Positions 1 to 7,734 of a stretch of DNA of 64,000 nt are shown here, one piece after another. The notes under the pieces were generated by a model. It was not told the origin of the DNA and did not search any database. It worked only from the letters and a program-made list of their open reading frames with translations. Position numbers and translations under genes: made by a program. The first letter of the stretch is position 1, and every line of letters begins with the position of its first letter. The stretch spans positions 1 to 64,000 of the forward strand of contig NZ_LDNB01000003.1 of assembly GCF_001026695.1 (NCBI RefSeq), in the 5' to 3' direction. Source of the DNA: Neobacillus vireti. GTDB lineage: Bacteria > Bacillota > Bacilli > Bacillales > Cytobacillaceae.

Positions 1-91
1 AGTTTTATAAAAAAACTAAAAAATATTGTTTGTTGACGTTTTTGTTTGTTTAGTTTTCAAAGAACAAATGTTATCATCGCTCAAAAGCGAC
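1..91 (-). other. rRNA operon leader (16S gene just outside the left edge)
   Basis: Reading leftward from the promoters, the transcript starts near 91 and carries a small hairpin (TCGCT / AGCGA arms at 77-90). It then carries TGTTCTTTGAAAACTAAAC, the sequence typical of Bacillus rRNA leaders and spacers. B. subtilis also has an rRNA operon next to pdaB. No mature 16S sequence is inside the window, so the identity rests on leader, promoters and context. Confidence 0.8.
54..66 (-). promoter_or_regulatory. boxA-like antitermination element of the rRNA leader
   Basis: The minus strand reads TGTTCTTTGAAAA, which matches the Bacillus boxA element bound by NusB and S10 during rRNA antitermination. 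It lies about 25 nt downstream of the inferred P2 start. Confidence 0.65.
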
Positions 92-97
92 TTTATT

Positions 98-126
98 AAT
101 ATAGCATCCGTTGACCGTAATGTCAA
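98..126 (-). promoter_or_regulatory. rRNA promoter P2
   Basis: The minus strand has TTGACA (121-126), a 17-bp spacer and TATATT (98-103). The likely +1 is a G at about 91. Tandem near-perfect sigA promoters are the rule for Bacillus rrn operons. Confidence 0.85.
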
Positions 127-171
127 TAACTTTTTTCGAAGTTATTTAATATGTCATCAGCGACGTTTATT

Positions 172-200
172 AATATAACAAGATAATAAATAGATGTCAA
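172..200 (-). promoter_or_regulatory. rRNA promoter P1
   Basis: The minus strand has TTGACA (195-200), a 17-bp spacer and TATATT (172-177). It lies 74 bp upstream of P2 with the same -35 and -10 hexamers. Confidence 0.85.
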
Positions 201-248
201 CGCATTTTCTAAAAAAATATTCTGTTGTAGAAATTCTTCTATTCAACC

Positions 249-479
249 TTAACCCTTTTTCCTATCCTTCTTCCCTCTCCTCATATATTTTAAACATTCA
301 TGTGGAGAAGCAACCCGTCTAAATAATGTAAATAAGATTTTATATCTTTCTTCCATTGTTCTTTTTACGATATGATCAATGCGCTCATCCCGTAAATCAA
401 ATAATATTTCATCCATTTCTCTTTTAATAAGGTATTCCATTTCTTTTATTTCTTTTTCGTTTATTAGAAGTCCAAACAT
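249..479 (-). CDS. small uncharacterised charged protein
   Basis: A 76-residue protein with no function I recognise. It starts with ATG after a good GGAGG site with 7-nt spacing. The sequence is mostly charged and helical-looking, with a cluster EMEYLIKREMDEIL near the N-terminus, a single His-Glu-Cys near residue 60, and a basic C-terminal tail (RRGKKDRKKG). There is no signal peptide or membrane segment. It lies between pdaB, which is transcribed away from it, and the rRNA promoters, toward which it is read. The ribosome-binding site and coding-like composition make it a likely real gene. Small cytoplasmic protein is as far as I can go. Confidence 0.6.
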   Translation of the reverse strand: MFGLLINEKEIKEMEYLIKREMDEILFDLRDERIDHIVKRTMEERYKILFTLFRRVASPHECLKYMRRGKKDRKKG

Positions 480-621
480 TGAATAACCTCCAGCGAAAGA
501 ATTTAGTTATAGTAGTCTTTTCCAAGAATTGAAATTTTTATTATAAAAATCTTAAATCATAATTCTAATCATACAGGCATAGTTATTAGACAAGGATGGT
601 ATTGGACGAGGTGGGAGCCAG

Positions 622-1374
622 ATGAAATTCTTTTTAATTGTAAACGGAAAATCTTTGAAAAACGTTGCACTTATTTTGATAGCTGCTTTTTTTACCGCTG
701 GGTTTCTTTACATGGAAAACCATGCACAAATACCGGTCTTTTCAACCAAGGATGGGCCGAAAGCGGTTTATCGCGGAGAAAAGGACCTTGCGCTTACCTT
801 TAATATCGGTTGGGGCGATGAGAAGGCAGAACCAATTTTAGACATACTAAAAAAAGAGAATGTTAAATCGGCCACATTCTTCTTGGCCGGGTCTTGGGCT
901 GAACAGCACCCTGACATCGTCACACGAATTGTAAAAGATGGGTTTGAAATTGGCATTCTTGGATACGAATACGTAGACTACATGGATATCGAGGATGTTA
1001 AAATTGGCCAGGACATTTCAAAAGCTCAGGTAGCCTTTAAAAAGTTAAATGTGAAGGATATAAAACTTTTGCGTGCACCGACTGGACATTTCGATAAGCG
1101 CACCTTAAAAATCGCAGAAAAATATGGGTATACGATGGTCCATTGGCGAATTGATTCAAAGGATTGGCAAAATCCCGGGGTTGCAAAGATTGTGGAAAAT
1201 GTAAAAAAGGCTGATAAGGGCGATATTATTCTCCTCCATGCCTCAGATTCAGCCAAACAAACAGCGAAAGCACTACCGCTGATATTGGAGGATATCCGTC
1301 AAAAGGGTCTAAAGCTCGTATCGGTTTCCGAAATGATCGCCAACGGAGAAATTCATTCACAGGAAATTAAATAA
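622..1374 (+). CDS. pdaB: PdaB-like sporulation polysaccharide deacetylase family protein
   Basis: A 250-residue NodB-fold protein with an N-terminal membrane anchor (about residues 14-31) followed by the deacetylase domain. In B. subtilis PdaB is made in the forespore and is needed to keep cortex and spores stable. Identity rests on overall similarity, including the VFSTKDGPKAVY region and the LLHASDSAKQTAKALP C-terminal motif, and on the pdaB-kbaA-gerD order. It is odd at the metal site. The usual Asp of motif 1 is Asn (TFNIGWGD, N61), and motif 2 reads GFEIGILGY, with Phe where the first His is expected and no second His. Motif 5 (ILLH, H206) is intact. It may be catalytically impaired or use a different site. 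Confidence 0.85.
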   Translation: MKFFLIVNGKSLKNVALILIAAFFTAGFLYMENHAQIPVFSTKDGPKAVYRGEKDLALTFNIGWGDEKAEPILDILKKENVKSATFFLAGSWAEQHPDIVTRIVKDGFEIGILGYEYVDYMDIEDVKIGQDISKAQVAFKKLNVKDIKLLRAPTGHFDKRTLKIAEKYGYTMVHWRIDSKDWQNPGVAKIVENVKKADKGDIILLHASDSAKQTAKALPLILEDIRQKGLKLVSVSEMIANGEIHSQEIK

Positions 1375-1383
1375 GAGGAATAT

Positions 1384-1422
1384 CAAAAAACCGACCACTG
1401 ATTTAAATGGACGGTTTTTTGT
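1384..1422. terminator. bidirectional terminator between pdaB and kbaA
   Basis: Arms AAAAAACCG and CGGTTTTTT flank a short loop, with A/T runs on both sides, between the convergent pdaB and kbaA. The last codons of kbaA lie inside it. Confidence 0.6.
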
Positions 1423-2086
1423 TCATTTTCTTATTATTTTTTGCTCTGTTATCTGATTGGCTTTGACGTTGTTGTCTTTCCTGTTCTGATTTCTTATTTA
1501 GTTTATGAAGGATTAATACTTGGTAGGCATTACAGGCTATTAGAGCAAACACCATTGTATAAAACCAGTTTACAGCATTTTCATTTAGAACAGGAACCCA
1601 TTCCACTAACGTTGCGACGACCATAAAGAAAAGCGCAGGAATAAATGCTTCGCGATTGGTTTCCTTGCTTTTCATCCAGGCGACAACTAATCCAACAATT
1701 AAAAGAAACAGAGCTGGGACTAAATAAGGAAGAATAGAATCTCCCGGCTTGGCAAAGTTTACATAACGTAAATAAACTAAATCAAATAATCCAAATAAGA
1801 TGAGGACCATCTGAATTCCATTCCAAAGGGCAGCAGATTTAAAGATTCCTAAACCAAACCGATGAATGGTTAAATAGGCGAAAAAACCCATTTGACTGAT
1901 GACACTGAAAAGAAACCCCATGACAATTAACCAGATGAGGGCGGAAATAATATCTCCAATTTTAAAATGAACAAAATATGGCTGCAATTCATGCCAGCGC
2001 ACAAACAATCCCACAATAGCCGTCGTGACCCCGCCAACTAATAATGTGTTCCAAAACAGTTTTACCAAATTACGGCTTGTCACACA
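1403..2086 (-). CDS. kbaA: KinB-signalling pathway activation protein KbaA
   Basis: An integral membrane protein of about 227 residues with six hydrophobic segments and a basic, Gln/Lys-rich cytoplasmic tail (KKSEQERQQRQSQS onward). In B. subtilis KbaA is needed for the KinB kinase to trigger the sporulation phosphorelay. The start is a GTG (TSRNLVKLF follows) preceded by GGGGG with 8-nt spacing. A longer reading from 2131 has no convincing ribosome-binding site. The Lys/Asn-rich tail continues into the terminator shared with pdaB. Family assignment is from sequence and gene order between pdaB and gerD. Confidence 0.85.
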   Translation of the reverse strand, partial: CVTSRNLVKLFWNTLLVGGVTTAIVGLFVRWHELQPYFVHFKIGDIISALIWLIVMGFLFSVISQMGFFAYLTIHRFGLGIFKSAALWNGIQMVLILFGLFDLVYLRYVNFAKPGDSILPYLVPALFLLIVGLVVAWMKSKETNREAFIPALFFMVVATLVEWVPVLNENAVNWFYTMVFALIACNAYQVLILHKLNKKSEQERQQRQSQSDNRAKNNKKMNKKPSI

Positions 2087-2166
2087 ATAAACCCCCATGT
2101 TTTTAAAATAATTTCCCTCTGATTGTACCAATCCGAATTTGAAAAATCCATAATTTGCGTTACCAA

Positions 2167-2197
2167 CGAATAATCTTTGCCGATTTTCTTCATTATA
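2167..2197 (+). promoter_or_regulatory. possible sigma-G-type promoter of gerD
   Basis: CGAATA (2167-2172) and CATTATA (2191-2197) are separated by 18 bp, resembling forespore sigma-F/G promoters. gerD is sigma-G dependent in B. subtilis. The match is approximate. Confidence 0.4.
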
Positions 2198-2231
2198 AAA
2201 TTAAGGATTCTTATGTGAAAGGAGCTTGAAA

Positions 2232-2849
2232 ATGAAAGGAAAAAATATAGTGCTCCTCCTGCCCATCATGGTGTTCTTGACGAGCTGTTCGTCGGGTGAT
2301 ACAAGCAGTGTAGGGCAAATAGATTACGATCAGACCAAGAAAATGGTTGTCGATATCCTAAAAACAGACGATGGAAAGAAAGCAATTCAGGATGTCATGT
2401 CTGACGATAAGATGAAAGAAAAGCTGGTTATGGACCAAAAGGTGGTCTCCGACACCATACAACAAACACTAACATCAGATAAAGCGACTGAGTTTTGGAA
2501 AAAAACCTTTAATGATCCAAAATTTGCTCAAGGCGTAGCAAAAAACATGAGATCCGAAAATGAAAAATTATTAAAGGAATTAATGAATGATCCCGAATAC
2601 AGAGGAATGATGATTGAGGTTTTTAAAGAACCTGAAATTCAGAAAGAGCTGGCTGATGCTCTAAAAAGCAAAGACTATCGCGAACATCTTCAGAAAGTCA
2701 TTACGGAGACAGTCGATAGTCCACTATTTAAGGCTAAAATGCAAGAGATCCTGCTAAAAGCAGCCGAGGACATGAAAAGCAAGGAAGGCAGTAAAGGAGA
2801 CCAAAGCGACAGTAAAGCCAGCGGTGGGCAAGACGGCGGCGGCTCTTAA
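2232..2849 (+). CDS. gerD: spore germination lipoprotein GerD
   Basis: A 205-residue lipoprotein. Its signal peptide ends in LTSC (Cys19), a type II signal peptidase site, so it is anchored on the outer face of the inner spore membrane. GerD clusters nutrient germinant receptors into the germinosome. The body is strongly helical and charged, and the tail is low-complexity (SKASGGQDGGGS). I chose ATG 2232 because GGAG lies 7 nt upstream; a TTG two codons earlier is too close. It is expected to be forespore-expressed and faces salA across a shared terminator. Confidence 0.9.
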   Translation: MKGKNIVLLLPIMVFLTSCSSGDTSSVGQIDYDQTKKMVVDILKTDDGKKAIQDVMSDDKMKEKLVMDQKVVSDTIQQTLTSDKATEFWKKTFNDPKFAQGVAKNMRSENEKLLKELMNDPEYRGMMIEVFKEPEIQKELADALKSKDYREHLQKVITETVDSPLFKAKMQEILLKAAEDMKSKEGSKGDQSDSKASGGQDGGGS

Positions 2850-2870
2850 ATAAGAAAAGAGCATTTCTAA

Positions 2871-2911
2871 AAAATAAAACCTCTTCCGCTGTCCGGAAGA
2901 GGTTTTATTTT
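2871..2911. terminator. strong bidirectional terminator between gerD and salA
   Basis: A perfect 18-bp inverted repeat (AAAATAAAACCTCTTCCG and its complement) around a CTGTC loop. A- and T-runs on both flanks serve both convergent genes. Confidence 0.9.
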
Positions 2912-3967
2912 TTACTTATTCAACAGACTTACCGTCTTTTCGGCAATTTCCAAATAAATTTTTCCAATCTGGTGATCTTCCTGATACACAGAAGGTGCAA
3001 AGTCTTCATCGTTCCAATCCGGCTGGTTCAACGGCAGGCGTCCAAGCACCTCTGTATTCAATTCTTCCGCCAATTTATCACCGCCGCCTTGACCAAATAC
3101 ATATTCTTTTTCACCGGTTAACTTGCTTTCAAAGTAAGCCATATTTTCAATGACACCAAGCACCTCATGCTCGGTACGAAGCGCCATTGCACCGGCACGT
3201 GCCGCCACAAAGGCTGCTGTTGGATGCGGGGTAGTGACGATAATTTCCTTACATGCAGGCAGCATGGTGTGAACATCCAAGGCCACATCCCCAGTACCCG
3301 GCGGTAAGTCTAATAGTAAATAATCGATTTCTCCCCACTCAACTTCATTGAAGAAGCTGTTTAACATTTTACCAAGCATCGGGCCGCGCCAAATAATCGG
3401 AGCATTATCCTCAACAAAGAAGCCCATTGAAATAACTTGGACGCCAAAACGTTCCACAGGAATAATCTTTTCGCCGCGAACAACCGGCCGTTGCGTAATC
3501 CCCATCATATCAGGAACGCTGAAACCATAAATATCGGCATCAATGAGTCCAACTTTTTTACCAAGGCGTGCAAGCGCAACAGCAAGGTTAACAGATACCG
3601 TTGATTTTCCAACCCCGCCTTTTCCGCTCGCGATTGCAATAAACGTTGTATTCTCAGAATTAAGCAGGTTTTTTTCTTTCGTTTCTGGTTCAGCATGACG
3701 GTGTGCAGCTAATACCTCTTCAGGCAGCTCACTGAAACGAATCCCCACCGTTGCCGCTCCTGCTTCTTTTAATACGTTAACGATCTGGGTTTGCAGCTGT
3801 AACTGTTCGCTCGTCCCCGTTCTTGCAATTCCTATCTTAACGCTGACATGGTTCTTTTCTTCTTTAATCTTAACTTCCTCAATTGCATTTAATTCAGCTA
3901 ATGTCTTATGTAAAAATGGTTCTTTGAGGCTGCCAATAACCTCACGGACGCTCACTTCTGTTAACAT
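2912..3967 (-). CDS. salA: SalA, Mrp/ApbC-family P-loop ATPase
   Basis: A 351-residue protein with an N-terminal MIP18/DUF59-like domain (about 1-85) and a C-terminal Mrp/ParA-like ATPase domain. The deviant Walker A motif SGKGGVGKST and the Walker B-like DYLLLDLPPGTGD are visible. In B. subtilis SalA relieves repression of the aprE protease gene by ScoC; family members elsewhere carry Fe-S clusters. ATG 3967 was chosen over an earlier start because GAGGTG lies 7 nt upstream. The position between gerD and cwlD matches B. subtilis. Confidence 0.9.
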   Translation of the reverse strand: MLTEVSVREVIGSLKEPFLHKTLAELNAIEEVKIKEEKNHVSVKIGIARTGTSEQLQLQTQIVNVLKEAGAATVGIRFSELPEEVLAAHRHAEPETKEKNLLNSENTTFIAIASGKGGVGKSTVSVNLAVALARLGKKVGLIDADIYGFSVPDMMGITQRPVVRGEKIIPVERFGVQVISMGFFVEDNAPIIWRGPMLGKMLNSFFNEVEWGEIDYLLLDLPPGTGDVALDVHTMLPACKEIIVTTPHPTAAFVAARAGAMALRTEHEVLGVIENMAYFESKLTGEKEYVFGQGGGDKLAEELNTEVLGRLPLNQPDWNDEDFAPSVYQEDHQIGKIYLEIAEKTVSLLNK

Positions 3968-4071
3968 AAAAAAACACCTCACCTTTTGAATTCGTTTCCA
4001 TACTTAAGTATATCATAATCAAGCATAGAAGCAGTTAAATGAATCACACTGTTTTACCTTCAAAATTAAAC

Positions 4072-4099
4072 AAAAAACGGAAGACGGTGACCGCCTTCC
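4072..4099 (-). terminator. terminator after cwlD
   Basis: On the minus strand GGAAGGCGGT pairs with ACCGTCTTCC and is followed by GTTTTTT, immediately after the cwlD stop. Confidence 0.85.
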
Positions 4100-4822
4100 T
4101 TAATCTGTTTCTTTCAATTCCTTTTCATTTGTAAAATACCGCATAATACCATTATTGATCGATGCGGCTACCTTACTCTGATAGGGCTCTGTTTTTAACA
4201 ATTCCTTTTCCGTTGGATTAGAAAGAAAGCCAACCTCTACCAATATTCCTGGTTTTTTAGCATGCTTTAAGATATAAACATTATTGATTGGCTTCGCTTT
4301 TCGAGTTGTATTCTCCAAGTTCTTACGCAGCTCTTCCTGAATAAATTTAGCAGCCCTGGCATTTCCCTTATGCTGGGGTGCATAGAAGGTTTGGGCACCG
4401 CTCCATCTAGCGGACGGAATCGCATTTAGATGGATGCTGACAAAAAAGTCATTATCGGAGCTATTGATCATTTTTAATCGCTGTTTCAAATCCTCAACTT
4501 TTCTTCTACTGTAGCCCTTTACATCAGGGTCAGCCAGATCTTTATCCGTTTCCCGCGTCATAATCACAAGAGCGCCCTGCTCCTGAAGATAATCCCTGAC
4601 TTTAAGGGTAATTTTTAAGGCAATATCCTTTTCAAGCGTTTTGCCGGTTCCAGCTCCGCCATCCGGTCCGCCGTGCCCTGCATCAAGCAAGATGATCTTT
4701 CCCGATAGTGGCAGATTCCATGAATTCCATGAATTATTTTCGGAAAAATCATGCTGTAATATGAGAAATAACACAAGTAATCCTGCAATAAAGCTGATAA
4801 TTTTCAATCTGCGCTTTAACAA
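4100..4822 (-). CDS. cwlD: N-acetylmuramoyl-L-alanine amidase CwlD
   Basis: A 240-residue zinc amidase (Amidase_3) with one N-terminal membrane segment (about 8-23). CwlD cleaves peptide side chains from muramic acid, the first step of muramic-delta-lactam formation in spore cortex. All expected zinc and catalytic residues are visible: LDAGHGG, LEKDI (Glu), SIHLNA (His) and VEVGFLSNP (Glu). The start is TTG, with a GGGAGGG site about 11 nt upstream, a rather long spacing. CwlD works with the deacetylase PdaA. In B. subtilis it is sporulation-specific. It is followed by a clear terminator. Confidence 0.92.
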   Translation of the reverse strand: MLKRRLKIISFIAGLLVLFLILQHDFSENNSWNSWNLPLSGKIILLDAGHGGPDGGAGTGKTLEKDIALKITLKVRDYLQEQGALVIMTRETDKDLADPDVKGYSRRKVEDLKQRLKMINSSDNDFFVSIHLNAIPSARWSGAQTFYAPQHKGNARAAKFIQEELRKNLENTTRKAKPINNVYILKHAKKPGILVEVGFLSNPTEKELLKTEPYQSKVAASINNGIMRYFTNEKELKETD

Positions 4823-4896
4823 CCCTAATCATTCCCTCCCGCTCGTCCCTGATTCAATAAAATATATGGGACAAGGAGCGGTTTTAGAACAGTGTA

Positions 4897-5340
4897 TTAG
4901 TGAAGTCGAAGCTTGTGGCGTCTTTGGCCTTTTTCGTAACCTTCCCGCCACCAGACGTGAATATATTGCTCACAAAGGTAATAGAGGGATTCACTCATGG
5001 TGCCTTCCTCTCCACTTCCCCAATAGAGTAAAAAGTTGTACAGCGTATCAATAAGGTGTTTTTCTTCACGAAAGCAGCGTAAGCGCACTGCTTCTATATC
5101 CTCTCCATAATAGCCAAACTTGCTGAATTTTGCTCCTAATAAGAAGGCTTCCAGTGCCACATCATAACAAGCTTCCTCTATTCCTGTATTCATCACAAAG
5201 CTTGAGGCGATTTTTGTCGACCCAAAGTATTGTCGTACCCTTTCTTTCAATGTATTGATTGATAACTCCTTCAGTACGGAGCGCTCGTATTTTATTTGTT
5301 TTTCTCGTCTTTTTTCTTTAAAGGATGTAATCACAGTCAC
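4897..5340 (-). CDS. ybaK: YbaK family protein (DUF2521-type)
   Basis: A 147-residue soluble protein, Tyr- and Glu-rich, whose sequence and place directly upstream of cwlD match Bacillus YbaK (not the E. coli prolyl-tRNA deacylase of the same name). Function is unknown. There is no signal peptide or membrane helix, and a conserved-looking core FVMNTGIEEACYDVALEAF sits at mid-length. It is the last gene that follows the B. subtilis order before the accessory region. Confidence 0.75.
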   Translation of the reverse strand: MTVITSFKEKRREKQIKYERSVLKELSINTLKERVRQYFGSTKIASSFVMNTGIEEACYDVALEAFLLGAKFSKFGYYGEDIEAVRLRCFREEKHLIDTLYNFLLYWGSGEEGTMSESLYYLCEQYIHVWWREGYEKGQRRHKLRLH

Positions 5341-5575
5341 TTCATTTTCACCTCTTAGAACTAGTCTTTATCCCTCGTTCATAAGAAATGCAAAAAGGCT
5401 TTTTCCAATTTTTATTCCCGTGAGTATGATCCCAATCAACCGATTTGTCCTTTGGACCCGGATCTTGTCTCTTTTCTCATCCAAAAGTTGTAGATAAAGT
5501 TCAAGCTTTTTTCTGAGGGAGGATTTGGAAGAAACCAGTATGCTTAAGTCATCAAGTAATGAAGGGATGATAATT

Positions 5576-6289
5576 ATGAAAAATAAAGTCGTAATGATTA
5601 CTGGTGCCTCTAAAGGTTTGGGCAGGGCATTAACATTGGCATTTGCAAAAGAAGGAGCGAAGTTGGCGATATGTGCAAGAACTAAGGAAAGCCTACAAAG
5701 AGTGAAGAAAGAAGCCGAGGATTTCGGTGCTGAGGTATTGGCGGTTACTGCTGATATCGCAAATTCAAGGGATGTAGAGCGATTCATTGCGATGGCTGAG
5801 GAGGAATACGACCATATTGATGTCCTGATCAATAATGCCTCTATGTTGGGACCAAGTCCAATGCCATTGCTTCTCGACTACCCTGAAGAGGATTTTGCCG
5901 AGGTGCTCCGAGTGAATGCAGTTTCGCCATTTCTTGTAACAAGAAGAGTAATTCCAGGGATGCTTGAGCGGAATTTAGGTTCGATTATCAATGTAACATC
6001 CGAAGCCGGTCATACCGGCTTTGCAGGCTGGGGAGCATACGGGATTTCAAAATTTGCCGTTGAGGGCCTCACGCAAACGTGGGCAGATGAATTAAGTGAG
6101 ACCAATGTCCGCGTCAACATGGTCGATCCAGGGGAAATGGACACAGACATGCACCAATTAGCTGTTCCCGACTGCGATTATCCATTGGCTAAGCCTGAGG
6201 ATGTTGTTGAGATATTTTTATACCTAGCATCAGATAGAGCTGCAAAAATTAATGGCCAGCGGTTTGCGGCCCAGTCAGAGGAGGTGTAA
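5576..6289 (+). CDS. short-chain dehydrogenase/reductase
   Basis: A 237-residue classical SDR with Rossmann fold. The cofactor loop is TGASKGLG; an Arg soon after strand 2 (ICARTKES) suggests NADP(H). NNAS follows, then catalytic Ser in VTSEAG and YGISK for Tyr/Lys. It reduces or oxidises an unknown carbonyl or alcohol. ATG 5576 has AAGGGATG upstream; the frame is open further 5' but without a usable site. It is the first gene of a tight trio: the QueA-like gene starts 3 nt after its stop. Confidence 0.85.
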   Translation: MKNKVVMITGASKGLGRALTLAFAKEGAKLAICARTKESLQRVKKEAEDFGAEVLAVTADIANSRDVERFIAMAEEEYDHIDVLINNASMLGPSPMPLLLDYPEEDFAEVLRVNAVSPFLVTRRVIPGMLERNLGSIINVTSEAGHTGFAGWGAYGISKFAVEGLTQTWADELSETNVRVNMVDPGEMDTDMHQLAVPDCDYPLAKPEDVVEIFLYLASDRAAKINGQRFAAQSEEV

Positions 6290-6292
6290 GGA

Positions 6293-7324
6293 ATGACAGC
6301 GATTAAAGCGTTGGATTTTTACCTTCCTGATGAACTTAATGCTTCCCATCCTCCGGAAAAAAGAGGCTTACGAAGAGATCATGTCCGAATGATGGTGCTG
6401 GACCGGACAACAGGAGAAATCAAGCATGACCATTTCTTTCACTTGGCAGATTATCTCAAGCCCGGTGATCTGGTGATTTTAAATAATAGTCGTACCATTC
6501 CTGCAGTTTTGCAGGCCAAATGGTTAAGAAACACCGTTCCAATCGCACCAAAGGTTGAAATCCGGCTGGCAAGGCGCCGCGGCGAAGATATGTGGGAAGC
6601 GCTTATTGTAGCAAACCCTGTAAAAACGGGCGATATTTTGCAATTTTCGCCTGAATTATCAGCAATGGTGATCGGTGAAAAAGAGAATTCTCCACTTAAA
6701 CAGATTAGGTTTACTAAAAAAGGGACGGATTTATACAACATCATTTACGCCCTCGGTGAGCCGGTCCGTTATGAATATATTGAACAACCTTGGGAACTGG
6801 ATTACTACCAAACAGTATTTGCCAGCCATCCCGGTTCCGTTGAGATGCCGTCTGCCGGCAGGGCATTTAGCTGGGAGCTGCTCTTTAAATTGAAGCGCAA
6901 AGGCATACAACTTGAGTTTATTCAACTTCATACAGGGTTGAGTTATTTGCTCGATGATAGTTTGGTTCAAACACCTGAAGATAATGATGAAGAATATCAA
7001 ATCTCTGAGCGTACAATGGAAAAGATTATCCAGACAAAAGCATCCGGTAAAAAGGTAATCGCGGTTGGGACGACTGTCGTCAGGGCTCTTGAGACTGCAG
7101 CTAGGAACGAGGTGCTATCAGGGATAACGAATCTTTATATCAATCAACATTATCCGTTAAAAATAACAGACGGAATCATTACCGGCCTTCATGAACCGAA
7201 GGCCAGCCACCTCGATATGCTTTCCGCCTTTATATCCGAACGTCACTTACTCAAGGCCTATGATGAAGCCATCGAAGCCGGATATTTATGGCATGAATTT
7301 GGCGATATGAATCTAATTATTTGA
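6293..7324 (+). CDS. QueA-like paralogue (SAM:tRNA ribosyltransferase-isomerase family)
   Basis: A 343-residue member of the QueA family, which adds a ribosyl group from S-adenosylmethionine to 7-deazaguanine tRNA in queuosine synthesis. Family features visible are FYLPDEL at the start, LADYLKPGDLVILNNSRTIPA, the PSAGRAF segment and AVGTTVVRALE. The conserved loop of true QueA (LHVGLGTFRPV plus a following His-rich stretch) is here LHTGLSYLLDDSLVQTPED, so the active site differs. Bona fide queA normally sits with tgt and ruvB, not with an SDR and a VOC protein. I infer a paralogue with a changed substrate; its function is unknown. Confidence 0.75.
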   Translation: MTAIKALDFYLPDELNASHPPEKRGLRRDHVRMMVLDRTTGEIKHDHFFHLADYLKPGDLVILNNSRTIPAVLQAKWLRNTVPIAPKVEIRLARRRGEDMWEALIVANPVKTGDILQFSPELSAMVIGEKENSPLKQIRFTKKGTDLYNIIYALGEPVRYEYIEQPWELDYYQTVFASHPGSVEMPSAGRAFSWELLFKLKRKGIQLEFIQLHTGLSYLLDDSLVQTPEDNDEEYQISERTMEKIIQTKASGKKVIAVGTTVVRALETAARNEVLSGITNLYINQHYPLKITDGIITGLHEPKASHLDMLSAFISERHLLKAYDEAIEAGYLWHEFGDMNLII

Positions 7325-7338
7325 ACGGAGGCTTTTAC

Positions 7339-7686
7339 ATGCGTTTTCATCATTATGCCTTAGAAGTGAATAATTTAGAGAAATCTATTGCTTTTTATCA
7401 AAAGTATCTGGGGTTTCTGGAAGAAAGCCGAATGTTTTTCATGGGGGAAGAGATTGTGTTTCTGATCTTAGGGGACTTCAGACTTGAGTTAATCTCTGGG
7501 CACCAATTGTCTGATAAAACAGCTCATATTTGTTTTGAAGTAAGCGATCTTGCCAAAGTAATCAGCAGGTTTGATGCCAGTCTAAAAATAGAAGGTCCAT
7601 ACAAACTGGAGAATGGCTGGGAGACTGTTTTTTATGAAGGACCTAATCAGGAAATCCTAGAGTTTTTACAGGTAAGGGCTGTTTAG
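7339..7686 (+). CDS. VOC (glyoxalase/dioxygenase) family protein
   Basis: A 115-residue single-module vicinal-oxygen-chelate protein. It has the usual HHYALEVNNLEKSIAFYQKYLGF opening in split form (MRFHHYALEV, then SIAFYQKYLGF) and ends in a metal-ligand Glu strand (EILEFLQV). Candidate ligands are His4/His5, Glu37-38 (GEE), His in TAHICFEV and the C-terminal Glu. ATG 7339 follows GGAGG with 8-nt spacing. Its start region overlaps the end of the QueA-like gene, so the trio is probably translationally coupled. The substrate is unknown. Confidence 0.8.
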   Translation: MRFHHYALEVNNLEKSIAFYQKYLGFLEESRMFFMGEEIVFLILGDFRLELISGHQLSDKTAHICFEVSDLAKVISRFDASLKIEGPYKLENGWETVFYEGPNQEILEFLQVRAV

Positions 7687-7734
7687 TTGCTGTTATAATA
7701 ACAGTGAAGGCATCAAGCTAGAGGGGTGAATAGA

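Noticed and set aside
5368..5575. A minus-strand frame with a coding-like C-terminus (YLQLLDEKRDKIRVQRTNRL...) between ybaK and the SDR gene
   Set aside because: The composition looks protein-like, but I could find no start codon with a ribosome-binding site outside the SDR gene, so I do not call it.
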